A stretch of 64,000 nucleotides of DNA from Polyangiaceae bacterium (GCA_013361525.1 JABFXY010000013.1:20063-84062), one strand, 5' to 3'; counted from the first letter of the stretch, positions 8,127 through 18,006 are shown. Numbers and translations: made by a program. The notes: a model not told the origin generated them from the sequence alone.

Positions 8127-9056
8127 TTACCGGCGCTCGGAGATCTCGAGGGCGCGCGCGAAGAGCGCGGCAACGGAGTGGACGCTCCCCGGCTCGGTCA
8201 GCTGTCGCGAGCCCGGATGCGAGTCCGTCCCCGAGATCGAGGCGAACACGCCGCTCGATCGGAGCCGATCGAGGGCCCCCTCCGGTAGCACGAGGTGGCT
8301 CGCGATGGCATGAATCGTCGACGCTCCGGCCGCCAAGTAGGCTTTCGCGGCCTGCACAAGCGAGCTGCCGGTTCGGATCATGTCGTCGTAGAGGACCACC
8401 TCGCGGCCTCGAACGTCGGCGTTGACGCCGGAGACCGAGACATCGCCCGTGGTCGTATCGCGGCGCTTGTAGACGAACGCGGGGTCGACGCCGAGCTGCC
8501 GCGCGAGGCTCTCGACCCACTTGGCGCGGCCGGCGTCGGTCGCGCCGAGCACGTAGGGCCGGTCCTGCATGCGATCGCGAATCGCCTGGGTGATGACGGG
8601 CCAGCCGTAGAGGTGGTGGGTGACGTGGTCGTCGCCGAAATAGAACTCGATGCCGTCGGTGTGGAGATCGAAGAGAAAGACACGCGTCCCCGCTTCACAC
8701 GGAGGGATGCTCGAGATCAGCCGCGCGCGGGTCTTTGCGGTGACGACCTCGCCGCGCGTCACCGCCCGGTCCCTCGTCGCGTAGCCGAAGTACGGCATGA
8801 CGATGCTGAGCGAACGCGCGCCGGCGCGTGAGATGGCGCAGCCGAGGTCGTAGATTTCGAGCCAATCGAGGTCGGTCGGCGTCCCGCCGAGGAGGACGAC
8901 GTCTCGACCCCAACTGTCCGCCGCGAGGCGCAGGTACCGCTCACCGTCCGGAAACGCCTTGCGCTCGATGGCGCCGCGCTCGAAACGCCCCGCCGCGAAG
9001 AGCGCGGGCTCGAAGTACGCGTACTGCGACGTCGTGAAAAGGAGCGGTTCCTTCAT
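8127..9056 (-). CDS. prs: Ribose-phosphate pyrophosphokinase-like protein
   Basis: A 309-residue protein of the PRPP synthetase family, which makes PRPP from ribose 5-phosphate and ATP. Visible family marks are FPDGERYLR near residue 36, PYFGYATRDR near residue 89, a TDAGRAKW stretch matching the PDAG region, and the PRPP-binding loop VLYDDMIRTGSS. Several positions differ from housekeeping Prs (TDAG for PDAG, TRGEVVTAK for SREPITAK), so it may be a paralogue with a special role. It is the first gene of a leftward operon and starts 36 bp from the divergent kinase gene. Confidence 0.8.
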   Translation of the reverse strand: MKEPLLFTTSQYAYFEPALFAAGRFERGAIERKAFPDGERYLRLAADSWGRDVVLLGGTPTDLDWLEIYDLGCAISRAGARSLSIVMPYFGYATRDRAVTRGEVVTAKTRARLISSIPPCEAGTRVFLFDLHTDGIEFYFGDDHVTHHLYGWPVITQAIRDRMQDRPYVLGATDAGRAKWVESLARQLGVDPAFVYKRRDTTTGDVSVSGVNADVRGREVVLYDDMIRTGSSLVQAAKAYLAAGASTIHAIASHLVLPEGALDRLRSSGVFASISGTDSHPGSRQLTEPGSVHSVAALFARALEISERR

Positions 9057-9092
9057 GTTGGACGCTGGAGGCTAGTACGGGCGCGACGTCGA

Positions 9093-11585
9093 GTGGCTCC
9101 TTTTGGTACCCTCGCGACAAGCTTGCCCAACCTCGCCGATCCTCCGGTTCGATTGCTCGGGCGCTACGCGATCTGCGGAGCCATTGGTGCCGGCGGGATG
9201 GCGACGGTTCACGTCGGCCGGCTCGTCGGCCCGGTCGGGTTCGCGCGTACCGTCGCGATCAAAAAAATGCACGCGACCCTCGCGCGCGATCCCGAGTTCG
9301 TCTCGATGTTCGTGGAAGAGGCGCGCATCGCGGCACGCGTCCAGCACGCCAATGTCGTCGCGACGCTCGACGTGGTGAACGAGAGCGGCGAGCTGTTCCA
9401 CGTCATCGACTACGTGGACGGCGACTCGCTCGCGAAGCTGCTCGCGGCCGCTCGGCAGCACGGTCTGCGCTTACCGATCCCGGTCGTGGGTGCCGTGCTG
9501 TCGCAGGCGCTGCACGGCCTGCACGCCGTGCACGAGACGCGAGGCGACGACGGACGGCCGCTCGGGCTCATCCACCGCGATGTGTCCCCCGACAACATGC
9601 TCGTCGGCCGCGACGGCATGACGCGCGTGCTCGACTTCGGCATTGCGAAAGCGACGGAGCACGGACGGCGGACGCAGGTCGGGCAAATCAAAGGCAAGGT
9701 GACGTACATGGCGCCGGAGCAGATCCGGGCCCAGCCGCTCGATCGGCGCATCGACGTGTACGCGGCGGGCGCCGTGCTGTGGGAGGCGCTCGCCGGGAAG
9801 AGGCTCGTGGAAGGCGAGACCGAGGTCGAGATGGTCCACAACGTCCTGACGCGAACGCCTCAGCCGCCCAGCAAGCTCGTGCCTGGCATCGCGCCGGCGA
9901 TCGACGCGCTGGTGATGAAGAGCTTGGCGCGCGATCCGGCTGCTCGGTTTGCGACGGCGCTCGAGATGGCGCTCGCGGTCGAGACGACGCTGGGCGTCGC
10001 GTCTCAAGCGACGATCGCGCAGCTCGTCGAGAGGTTGCTTGCAGCCGATCTCTCGAAAAAGGCAGCGCTCGTCGAGGAGGCGGTTCGGCGAACCGCAGAG
10101 CTCGCATCGCGCCCCGAAAACATCGCGAGCGCGTCGACGATCGCGACCCACGACGCCGCTCGCCGCGCACGGTCGCTGGCGGAAACGGCTGCGACACCGC
10201 CGCCTTCGCTCGCGAGCGCCGGAACGTTGCCGCAAGGGTCTCTCGCTGCACCGGCTGTCATGGGACCCGGCGCTTCGTCGGGTCCGGTGCCCTCCCCGGC
10301 CGCGCCGGCACCGATGCCGATCGGCGGCACCGACGTGATGTCGATCCCCGACCTCTTCGCGGCCGGAGAGCGAGATGTGCGCCGCGCCGCACCGAGCCTC
10401 GAAGTGGAGATTCCGAAGGTGCCGACCCTTCAGGTCGCTGGAGCCGAGCCCGCGCCTGCCGCAGCGGCTCCTGCGGCTACTGCGCCCCCCGCCCCTCCCC
10501 GCGCACCCGAACCCGCCGCGCCTCAGCCGTCGGGGCTCTCCCTCGAGGTCGACTTCGGTACCACACGCACGCCGCATCAATCTGCACCGGCTGCTCCATG
10601 GCCGACCCCGACACCTTCGAGCGCTCCGCGATCGAGCGGTCCGTCGCATCAACCTCCGCCGCCGTTCGGCGTCTCTTCCGCCGGGCCGATGGTGCGACCT
10701 GCGATGGGCGGATACGGCGCCGTAGGGCCCGCACCGAGCGCGGGGCGATCCAGCTTGATGGTCGCGGCGCCGATCGCGATCGGCGCGTTGATCATCGTCG
10801 CGGTCGCGCTGGTGCTGGTGTTCCGCGGCTCGTCCTCCACGCCACAAGACAGCAGCGCGAAGGCCGCGCCTCCGCCGAGCCCCGAAGAGACGCAGGCCTG
10901 CGACATCCTTCGACAGCGGCTTCGCTCGGGCGGGTCGCCGGTCGGCCTTTCTCGCGCCGGATGGGCCGTGGAGATCTGGCTGCGCGGTGAAGGTGGCAAG
11001 AAGATCGAACCGAGCGCGATCGACACGAAGGCCGTCGCGACGCCGTCGGATATCGTCGAAATCACGGAGCGAAAGGTCCCGGGCAAAGACGTCGTGGAGG
11101 GCGTCCTCGTACGGCTGCGCGGTCCGACCGCCGAGTCGGCGTTCGACGAGGCCGGCGCGCTGAAGCTCGTGAAGGCTGCGGATGCGATGTTCGATCAGAC
11201 GCGCGCCGAGAGCGCGTCGATGACGCTCAAGTGCGCCCACCTGCCGCACACCGATCTCGGGATGTGGTTCCGCGGTCGAGATCTGCGAAGCGCATCGGCG
11301 TCGCTCGTGTTCTCGATGGCGATGTTCGCGGATACGCGGATCGTGCGCGAGGAAGCGCTCGAGACGAAGGACGTCCGCGCGGACATGCCGTACTACGAGC
11401 GACTTCACGCGAAGCTGTTCGGTCCGAAGACGAAAGATCTCGAGACCGACATCGAGCGGTACGGCGCGACGGTGGACGAGCCGGGCCCGAACGCGGTTCG
11501 AATCACGTTTCCCGCCGCGCGGCTCCAGGACGCGATTCGCGCGAGCCGCGTCGTCGCCGACAAAGCCGGCGTCGAAAATCTCTGA
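9093..11585 (+). CDS. Transmembrane Ser/Thr protein kinase
   Basis: About 830 residues. An N-terminal Hanks-type kinase domain (about residues 24-300) has the glycine loop IGAGGMATVHVG, the catalytic HRD (Asp163 in IHRDVSPDN), DFGIAKA and APEQ, so it should be active. A long Ala/Pro-rich linker follows, then one membrane helix (about 555-578, IAIGALIIVAVALVLVF) and an extracytoplasmic C-terminal domain of about 250 residues that I do not recognise and that may sense an external signal. The start is uncertain: GTG at 9093 or TTG at 9120 are both possible, and no strong Shine-Dalgarno is seen. Confidence 0.88.
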   Translation: MAPFGTLATSLPNLADPPVRLLGRYAICGAIGAGGMATVHVGRLVGPVGFARTVAIKKMHATLARDPEFVSMFVEEARIAARVQHANVVATLDVVNESGELFHVIDYVDGDSLAKLLAAARQHGLRLPIPVVGAVLSQALHGLHAVHETRGDDGRPLGLIHRDVSPDNMLVGRDGMTRVLDFGIAKATEHGRRTQVGQIKGKVTYMAPEQIRAQPLDRRIDVYAAGAVLWEALAGKRLVEGETEVEMVHNVLTRTPQPPSKLVPGIAPAIDALVMKSLARDPAARFATALEMALAVETTLGVASQATIAQLVERLLAADLSKKAALVEEAVRRTAELASRPENIASASTIATHDAARRARSLAETAATPPPSLASAGTLPQGSLAAPAVMGPGASSGPVPSPAAPAPMPIGGTDVMSIPDLFAAGERDVRRAAPSLEVEIPKVPTLQVAGAEPAPAAAAPAATAPPAPPRAPEPAAPQPSGLSLEVDFGTTRTPHQSAPAAPWPTPTPSSAPRSSGPSHQPPPPFGVSSAGPMVRPAMGGYGAVGPAPSAGRSSLMVAAPIAIGALIIVAVALVLVFRGSSSTPQDSSAKAAPPPSPEETQACDILRQRLRSGGSPVGLSRAGWAVEIWLRGEGGKKIEPSAIDTKAVATPSDIVEITERKVPGKDVVEGVLVRLRGPTAESAFDEAGALKLVKAADAMFDQTRAESASMTLKCAHLPHTDLGMWFRGRDLRSASASLVFSMAMFADTRIVREEALETKDVRADMPYYERLHAKLFGPKTKDLETDIERYGATVDEPGPNAVRITFPAARLQDAIRASRVVADKAGVENL

Positions 11586-11687
11586 ATCACGGCGTGCGTT
11601 GGCCGATCATCGGGCCGAGGGGCGCGCGAATACACCGCATGCAGCGGGCGTATTCGCTCCGATGCGAGAGGGACGAGGGGTGAGCGC

Positions 11688-12473
11688 ATGACGAAGAGAG
11701 CGTGTTTGCTGTTCGCTTCGATGCTTGTCGGCTGCGGCGGTCCCGCCGAGCCGGCGTCGCCGCAGAGTGGGAACGCCGAAGCCCGAGCGACCGCCGCGGC
11801 GGCAGAGGCGCCCGGCACGACCAGCGCGGAGCCGACGACGGCGATAGTGAGCGCGACGCCGAGCTCCGAGCCGACAGCAATGCCTTCGTCGGAGGCATCG
11901 ATCCCCGGTGAGGTCGAGTATCCCTTCCACGGCCTCGAGAAGATCCCCGACGATTGCAAAGAGCCGAGCGTCGTCCTCACCACGGCGCCGACCAAAGAGG
12001 GCTGGGATTACGACTGGATCTGGACGCGACAGGCCATGTACGCGAACCAGCAGTTCAAGCTCGTCGACTGGCCGAGCAAGGCCGACAAGGCGATGCAGGT
12101 TCGGCTCGATATGTACGAGATCCCCGGCGGCTTCGCGTTGCTCGGGGTCTGCAAAGACGGCGAGACCTGCAACAAGCTCGCGGCGATGTACAAAGCGACG
12201 GTCCCGACCTGCAACCCGAAGCTTCATTGCGGCGAGGTGCCGATGAAGGGGCCGCCGCGGCGCTCGAAGCTCATCCCCGAGACGGGGGCATGGTTGCCGG
12301 CATCCGACGACGTCATCGGGCAGTGCGCGCGCATCGGGGTTTGCCTGAAGATGAAGAAGCAGGCGGTCGGCAACCCGGGCGTGGAGTGCCAGTCGTCTCC
12401 CAAGAAATTCCGCGTGGATTGCGCGTCGAAGGCTACCTGCGGCGACGTGGTTCAGTGCTTGAACAAACCGTGA
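11688..12473 (+). CDS. Cysteine-containing lipoprotein of unknown function
   Basis: A 261-residue lipoprotein with lipobox LVGC (cysteine about residue 16), an Ala/Ser/Thr/Glu-rich linker to about residue 75, then a domain with ten or so cysteines, probably disulfide bonded in the periplasm. AGGGGTGAG precedes the ATG. It follows the transmembrane kinase by 102 bp in the same direction and could be functionally linked to it, but no family is recognised. Confidence 0.8.
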   Translation: MTKRACLLFASMLVGCGGPAEPASPQSGNAEARATAAAAEAPGTTSAEPTTAIVSATPSSEPTAMPSSEASIPGEVEYPFHGLEKIPDDCKEPSVVLTTAPTKEGWDYDWIWTRQAMYANQQFKLVDWPSKADKAMQVRLDMYEIPGGFALLGVCKDGETCNKLAAMYKATVPTCNPKLHCGEVPMKGPPRRSKLIPETGAWLPASDDVIGQCARIGVCLKMKKQAVGNPGVECQSSPKKFRVDCASKATCGDVVQCLNKP

Positions 12474-12545
12474 CGAGCCGCCACACCGCGCCGGTCGAAC
12501 CGTTGACCCTATGGGCCTCGCCGGCGTGCTGGTAGGCGATCACGC

Positions 12546-13034
12546 ATGTTCGAGCTCGAGCCTCAATCTCTCGACTTCGTGGAACGTGCGCCGCTGCGTG
12601 TCTCCGACTCCGCGGTGGTGAGTGCGCCGCGCGAGCGCGTATTCGAGGCGTTCGCGGACGCCGACTCGTGGACGAAATGGTTTCCGCTGATGACGCGCTC
12701 GCGCTGGGTGTCCTCGGACATTCGAAAGCTCGGAGCAGAGCGTGAGGTGTCGCTGCTTCTCCTCGGGACGTACCGCGAGCGTTTCATCGCGTGGGACGCT
12801 CCGTCGCGCATGACGTTCACGATGACGCGTACGTCGTCGCCGCTCGCTGAGGCGATTGCCGAAGATTTCCGTTTCACCGAGGTCGACGGCGGTCGTTCGA
12901 CGCGCATCGAGTGGACGCTCGCTGCGCGGCCGCGGCTCGTCGGCCGGCTGCTCAAGCCGGCGCTGGAGACGACGATGCGCCGCGTGTTCCGCAGCTCGGG
13001 CACCAAACTCGAAGGCTACCTTCGCAAGAGCTGA
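12546..13034 (+). CDS. SRPBCC-fold (polyketide cyclase/dehydrase-like) protein
   Basis: A 162-residue soluble protein. The pattern VSAPRERVFEAFADADSWTKWFP near residues 25-47, an internal strand region with WDAPSRMTFTM, and a C-terminal helix after EWTLAARPRLVGRLLKP fit the START/SRPBCC superfamily, which binds hydrophobic ligands. No enzymatic role can be read from the sequence. It is convergent with surE. Confidence 0.75.
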   Translation: MFELEPQSLDFVERAPLRVSDSAVVSAPRERVFEAFADADSWTKWFPLMTRSRWVSSDIRKLGAEREVSLLLLGTYRERFIAWDAPSRMTFTMTRTSSPLAEAIAEDFRFTEVDGGRSTRIEWTLAARPRLVGRLLKPALETTMRRVFRSSGTKLEGYLRKS

Positions 13035-13058
13035 CACCGGCCCGAAGGCACCTCGGCG

Positions 13059-13868
13059 TCAGCCGGCGACGGCGCGCGCGACGAGCTCGGCGGTGCTCAT
13101 GCCGGAGAGCAAATCGAGGTGGAGCGCGAGGGGCGTCACACCGACGGCCCCGGCGTCGTATGCCTCGGTGTCGGAGCCGGGCGCGTCGTGGTGCGTGACC
13201 TCGCCGCCGCCGATCCACATGTACTCGGCACCCCGCGGATCGCGACGGAAGAGCACGTCGCCCGCGTACGTCCGGCGCCCGAGCTTCGTCGCGCGAACGG
13301 ACCACGCCGATCCCGGCGGGACGTTGACGTTGAAGAGCAGCCCCGCCTCCCCCTTCGTCTCACGCACTTGCTCCAGCACCGCGCGCGCGATGGAAGAGCC
13401 GAGCGCAGCAGCAGCCGCGCGATCGGCCTTCGTGTCCGCGCTGACCGCGACCGAAGGAATGCCGCGGAGCGCCGCTTCGCGCGCGGCGGCGACCGTGCCC
13501 GAGTAGAAGACGTCGACGCCGAGGTTGAGCCCGTGGTTCATCCCGGAGACGCAGAGATCGGGAACACGCGAGAGCACGCGGCCCTCCGAGCTCAGCGCGA
13601 CGTACACGCAATCGGCGGGCGTGCCGTCCACGACGTGGATGTCGCCTTCGAGCGATCGCATTCGAAGCGGACGATGCAGCGAGAGCGAGTGGCTCGTTGC
13701 GCTCTGATTCAGCTCCGGCGCGCAGACCACGACGTCGGCCCACGTCGTGAGCGCCTCACGCAGCGCGAGCAGGCCCGGTGCGAGGTAACCGTCGTCGTTC
13801 GAGAGCAGGACGAGCGGACGCACGGCGCCGGCGGTGCCCGCGGATGTTTCGTTCTTGTTCGAGCTCAT
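13059..13868 (-). CDS. surE: 5'-nucleotidase SurE
   Basis: A 269-residue survival protein SurE, a metal-dependent nucleoside 5'-monophosphate phosphatase. The metal site is visible as SNDDGYLAPG near residue 23, with ELNQSATSHS and SGMNHGLNLGVDVFYSGT as the other conserved parts. A disordered about 15-residue N-terminal leader is extra. Start ATG at 13868 overlaps the aldehyde dehydrogenase stop by four bases (ATGA), so the two are translationally coupled. Confidence 0.93.
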   Translation of the reverse strand: MSSNKNETSAGTAGAVRPLVLLSNDDGYLAPGLLALREALTTWADVVVCAPELNQSATSHSLSLHRPLRMRSLEGDIHVVDGTPADCVYVALSSEGRVLSRVPDLCVSGMNHGLNLGVDVFYSGTVAAAREAALRGIPSVAVSADTKADRAAAAALGSSIARAVLEQVRETKGEAGLLFNVNVPPGSAWSVRATKLGRRTYAGDVLFRRDPRGAEYMWIGGGEVTHHDAPGSDTEAYDAGAVGVTPLALHLDLLSGMSTAELVARAVAG

Positions 13869-15337
13869 TTTTCGAAGAGTCGTTTGGGTAGCGCAACGAC
13901 GAGCTCGAGCAAGCCGCGGATGCGTCCGAGAAAGCCGGCACCGCCGCGGAGCTTCACCATCGCGAGGGCGACCGCGCGCAGCGAAGCGGTGTACGGGTAC
14001 CACCAGAGCTCGCGCTTTTGCCGGTTTCGATCGACCAGCACCAGTTTGGGTCGAACGAACGCGGAGAGCGCGTGAGGACCGTTGGTGACGCCGAAACCGC
14101 TCTCGCCGAGCCCCGACCACGGGAGGCTGGGGATCGCGGCGGTGAAGGCGTGATTGTTGATCGTCACGACGCCGGCGCGAAGGCTTCGCGCGAGCTCTTC
14201 GCCGCGCGCGACCTTGCGCGTCCAGACGCTCGCCGTGAGCCCGAAGCGCGAGTCGTTGGCGCGGCGGATCGCTTCTGCTTCGTCGTCGACGATCACGATC
14301 GGCAGCACCGGACCGAACGTCTCCTCGCGCATCAAATCGGTCGACTCGTCCTCTACCTTGAGCACGATGGGACCGATCGCGCGCTCGCCGGCGACCGGCG
14401 TGTCGCCCGCGACGAGCTTCGCACCGGCTTCGAGCGCACCGCTGACGTGCCGCTCGACGATGTTCGCCTGCGCCGAGGTCGTCATCGGGCCGATGTCGCG
14501 GGCGCGATCGAGCTCGGAGACGACCCGCTCGATCTCGCGAATCAGCTCGTCGGCGATGCTTCGCACAACGTATGCGCGCTCGATCGATGCGCAGTTCTGT
14601 CCGGTGTTGGTGAACGCGCCCCAGACGAGGCCTCGCGCCGTTCGCTCGATCGGCGCGTCCGCGAGGACGACGGCGGCGTCTTTGCCACCGAGCTCGAGCG
14701 AGCACGGAACGAGGCGCTCCGCGCAAACCGCGGCGATCGCCTTGCCGGTGCGGACGCTGCCCGTGAAGACGACCCCGTCGACGTCGGCGCGCACGAGCTT
14801 CGCCCCGATGTCGCCGTCACCGCGCACGAGCGCGACGAGACCGTCCGGCACCAAGCCTTCGAAGAGCGACGCGACGAGCGAGCCTGCGCGATCGGCGTGC
14901 TCGCTCGGCTTGAAGATCACTGCGTTGCCCGACAAGAGCGCGGGCACGAGCGTGCGGAGCGGGATCGCGACCGGGTAATTCCACGGCGTGATCAGCGCGA
15001 GCACCCCGCGTGGCTCGCGGTACACGACCGCACGCTTCGACGGATAGGAGATGGGATCGAGCTCGGCGGGGGCGGACGCGAGGAGCTCTTCCGCGCTGGT
15101 CGTCCAGTAGTCGACCAGATCGGCGTTCGGCAGAACCTCGGAGAGAACACCTTCTTCGAACGGCTTGCCGCATTCGTCCGACAGGAGGCGCCCGATCTCG
15201 TCCGCCTTCTCGAGCAGGCGCTTCTTGAGCGGGCGAAGCGCATCGGCGCGATCGCGCACCGACCACTTGGCCCAGGCTCGCTGTGCTTCCCGAGCGCGCG
15301 AAAGCGCGGTCGAGAGATCTTCGCTTTCGTCCGTCAT
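13865..15337 (-). CDS. NAD(P)-dependent aldehyde dehydrogenase
   Basis: A 490-residue aldehyde dehydrogenase. The general base Glu215 (LELGGKDA) and nucleophile Cys249 (TNTGQNCAS) are present, as are ITPWNYP and EETFGPVLP. The last 60 residues form a basic/hydrophobic tail beyond the usual end, possibly a membrane-associating helix as in ALDH3-like enzymes. It is coupled to surE downstream and lies 2 bp after the CDF transporter gene. Substrate cannot be told from sequence. Confidence 0.92.
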   Translation of the reverse strand: MTDESEDLSTALSRAREAQRAWAKWSVRDRADALRPLKKRLLEKADEIGRLLSDECGKPFEEGVLSEVLPNADLVDYWTTSAEELLASAPAELDPISYPSKRAVVYREPRGVLALITPWNYPVAIPLRTLVPALLSGNAVIFKPSEHADRAGSLVASLFEGLVPDGLVALVRGDGDIGAKLVRADVDGVVFTGSVRTGKAIAAVCAERLVPCSLELGGKDAAVVLADAPIERTARGLVWGAFTNTGQNCASIERAYVVRSIADELIREIERVVSELDRARDIGPMTTSAQANIVERHVSGALEAGAKLVAGDTPVAGERAIGPIVLKVEDESTDLMREETFGPVLPIVIVDDEAEAIRRANDSRFGLTASVWTRKVARGEELARSLRAGVVTINNHAFTAAIPSLPWSGLGESGFGVTNGPHALSAFVRPKLVLVDRNRQKRELWWYPYTASLRAVALAMVKLRGGAGFLGRIRGLLELVVALPKRLFEK

Positions 15338-15339
15338 CC

Positions 15340-16311
15340 TCAGCTCGCCGCGACCGGCGCGCTCTGCGCGTCGTCTTCACCGCGGTCGAGGGAGGCATCG
15401 TAGTCGCTGTCGGGCTCGACGAAGATGCGCTTCATCGCCGGGATCTCCGCGCGGATGCGGTCCTCGAGGACATCGGTCGCCTTCTCGACCTCGGCGACGG
15501 TGAACGACTGCTGGAAGCGAACCTTGAGCGCGAGGAGGATCGTACTCGGCCCGAGGTGCAAGCTGAGGAGCTGACGCACGCTCTCCACGCCGGGGGTGGT
15601 CTCCGCGAGGGTCACGACGCGATCGCGCATCGACTTCGTGATGCCCTCCCCGATGAGGAGGTCCCGCGTGTCGCGCGCCAGCAAGACGCCGATGACGCAG
15701 AGGAGGGCGCCGATGACGATCGAACCGATGGCGTCGAACATCGCGTTTCCGGTGAGCCACGTCACGAAGACGGCGACCAACGCGACGACGAGGCCGACGA
15801 GCGCGCCGGTGTCCTCGAGGAGGACGACCGGGATGATCGGGTCTTTGCCTTCGAAGAGGGCCTCGCGGTAGCTGCGATTACCCCTCTCCTTCGCGAACTC
15901 TTTCCAGGCGACGAGGAAGCTGCCGCCTTCGAGCGCGATGGAGACCACGAGCACGGCGAGCGCGATCCACGGCGAGCCGGGAGCCTCGACGTGCCCGAGC
16001 TTGTGAACGCCTTCGTAGATGGCGTAGACGCCGCCCAGGAAGAACAACAGGAGCGCGACGATGAACGCCCAGAAGTACGACTCCGCGCCGCGTCCGAACT
16101 GAAAGCGATCGTCAGCGCGCTTCGAGCTCAACACCATGCCGACGAGCAGCAGGCCCTGATTCGTCGTGTCCGCGACGGAGTGGACGCCTTCCGCCATCAT
16201 CGTCGCGCTGCCGGAGAAGAACGCCGCGATGAACTTCGCGACGGCGATGCCGCCGTTCGCGAACATCGCCGCCTTGACCACCTTTTTGGGATCGCCGCCG
16301 CCGCCTGCCAT
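15340..16311 (-). CDS. Cation diffusion facilitator (CDF) family transporter, ZnT9-like
   Basis: A 323-residue membrane protein with about six helices and a cytoplasmic C-terminal domain. The metal-site pattern in helix 2 (EGVHSVADTTNQ) and the helix-5 motif LLEDTGALVG resemble the SLC30A9-like branch of CDF proteins, which export divalent cations such as Zn or related metals. It is the first gene of the CDF-aldehyde dehydrogenase-surE operon. The ATG gives MAGGGGDPKK, a flexible N-terminus. Confidence 0.9.
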   Translation of the reverse strand: MAGGGGDPKKVVKAAMFANGGIAVAKFIAAFFSGSATMMAEGVHSVADTTNQGLLLVGMVLSSKRADDRFQFGRGAESYFWAFIVALLLFFLGGVYAIYEGVHKLGHVEAPGSPWIALAVLVVSIALEGGSFLVAWKEFAKERGNRSYREALFEGKDPIIPVVLLEDTGALVGLVVALVAVFVTWLTGNAMFDAIGSIVIGALLCVIGVLLARDTRDLLIGEGITKSMRDRVVTLAETTPGVESVRQLLSLHLGPSTILLALKVRFQQSFTVAEVEKATDVLEDRIRAEIPAMKRIFVEPDSDYDASLDRGEDDAQSAPVAAS

Positions 16312-16335
16312 GGGAGTGGGCGATCCTTTACAGCA

Positions 16336-18006
16336 TCACAGGTCTTGCGGGTTGACCGTCGTGGGCGGAGGCGGCATCGGCGTCGCTCCGCCGGGCGGCG
16401 GGGTCGGGGCCGTCGGCTGGGGGATCGCCGGGGACGGGCCCATGAGCTCCTGCTCGGTGAACACCACGACCTTCGAGCCCTGGCACTGGATCGGCACGCT
16501 GCGGCCGCCACGGGGCACCGAGGTGCCGGCCTTCGCGACGCTCACGTAGATGGCCTTCGTGCGACCGCACTCGACCTCGAGCCAGGTGTTGACGTCGCCG
16601 AGCTTCGCGTTCTTCGTCGTGAACGCCGTGCCACCGCCCTCGTACTGCACGAAGAGGTACGCCTTGGTCGCGGGCAGCGTTTTCGGATCGGTGGGGGGCG
16701 TCGACGAATCCGACGCTCCCGCGGTGGGAGCGGCGGAGGCCGACGCAGAGACATCCGCAGAGGCCGACGCGGTCACCGCCGCCGTTTCGGTCGCCGTTGC
16801 CGTCGCTGTCGCGGTGGCCGTCGTCGTCGGTGTGGCCGCGGTCGTCGCGGTCGTCGCGCCCGTCGGCGCAGCCCCGGTCTTTTCAGGCTTCGGCGTGGGC
16901 TTTTCGTCCTGCTTGCGCAGGTAGACGAGCACCACCGCACCGACGACGAGCGCGAGGAACGCCGCCACGAGGAGCTTGGGCAGCGCGCTGCCCTTCTTCT
17001 TCATCTCCACCGGCTCGGTGACGAACTTGCTCGGCGCTTCCTCGGCGGCCGACGAGAACGACGGAGGCGGCTCGACGGGTTGCGCCGGTTCGATCGGTCG
17101 CACCGGGCGCACTTCGGGTGCGGGGACGATCGGAGCCGGCTCTTTCGCGGCGATGGGTGACGGGGCGGAGATCGGCGCCGAAGGCGGAACGACCTCGGGC
17201 AGCGGCGGCTCGACATCGGCGACCGTCGCCTCTTCGAGCATCGTCGGTTCAGGTTGCGCCGGCGCAAAAGCCTGCGGCGCCGGCTCCTCGCGAAGCACCG
17301 GAGGCTCGGCCACGATGGGAGAAGGCGCGGGCGGCGGCTCCGCCGGGGCGGGCGGAGGAACGTCCGCGAGCAAACGCGCGACCTCCGCCTCTTCGGCCGG
17401 ACGCGTCACGGCGAACGGATCGCTCGGCGGGAGCACCGCGGCTGCGTCGACGACCGGAAGGCCGAACTCCTCGGCCATCGAGGTCGCCGCGACGGGCTCG
17501 TTGATGCCCTCGACGGCGACGACCGGAGCGGCAGCGATGGCGGGAGCCTGGGGCTTCACCGCGGCGATCGGAGCCGGAGGGGTCGGCACGCGCCGCGGGG
17601 GAGGAGCAGCAACGGGAGGCTTGGGGGATTCAGCGCGGGCCGCCGGGCGCTGCGGACCACCCTGCGGTCCGGCTTGGCCGAAGCCACGCACACCGCCGGG
17701 GGCGCTGGGCCTGTCGAGGCGGGTCCCGTCCTGGACCGTCGCTTTGAGATCCGGCCCTGCGATGGGACGGCGCGCGGGCGGCTCGGGCGCGGGCTTGGCC
17801 GCAACCGGCGCAGGCGCAGGCGCAACGACAGGTGCAGGCGCCGCAGCTCGAGCCTCGCGCGCGGCCGACACGGCCGAAGCGTCCGAGGAGGCAACGTCGG
17901 AGAACGCGCCCGCCCGCCACGAAACGCGGGGACTTGCGGCGTTCTTCTGAATTCGGACCAACAGGGCCTCGAGGGCCGCGACTCGTTCCGTGTTGCTCAC
18001 TTGCAT
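16336..18006 (-). CDS. Proline/alanine-rich single-pass membrane protein of unknown function
   Basis: About 556 residues of low-complexity Pro/Ala/Val/Glu sequence up to residue about 330, one membrane helix (LPKLLVAAFLALVVGAVVLVY), a Thr/Ala-rich spacer, and an about 80-residue C-terminal domain with two cysteines, then another Pro-rich tail. It might bridge the envelope. GGAG stands five bases before the ATG at 18006, which is preferred over a TTG nine bases further upstream. Orientation and 24-bp spacing suggest it may be the first gene of the CDF operon. Confidence 0.78.
   Translation of the reverse strand: MQVSNTERVAALEALLVRIQKNAASPRVSWRAGAFSDVASSDASAVSAAREARAAAPAPVVAPAPAPVAAKPAPEPPARRPIAGPDLKATVQDGTRLDRPSAPGGVRGFGQAGPQGGPQRPAARAESPKPPVAAPPPRRVPTPPAPIAAVKPQAPAIAAAPVVAVEGINEPVAATSMAEEFGLPVVDAAAVLPPSDPFAVTRPAEEAEVARLLADVPPPAPAEPPPAPSPIVAEPPVLREEPAPQAFAPAQPEPTMLEEATVADVEPPLPEVVPPSAPISAPSPIAAKEPAPIVPAPEVRPVRPIEPAQPVEPPPSFSSAAEEAPSKFVTEPVEMKKKGSALPKLLVAAFLALVVGAVVLVYLRKQDEKPTPKPEKTGAAPTGATTATTAATPTTTATATATATATETAAVTASASADVSASASAAPTAGASDSSTPPTDPKTLPATKAYLFVQYEGGGTAFTTKNAKLGDVNTWLEVECGRTKAIYVSVAKAGTSVPRGGRSVPIQCQGSKVVVFTEQELMGPSPAIPQPTAPTPPPGGATPMPPPPTTVNPQDL

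Noticed and set aside
8116..8520. N-terminal extension of the lipase frame
   Set aside because: It runs over the PRPP synthetase-like gene on the same strand in another frame; the lipase pattern begins at MPTHVYLIPG.
15283..17160. 625-codon plus-strand frame
   Set aside because: Antisense to the CDF gene and the Pro-rich membrane protein gene; Arg-rich without domain.
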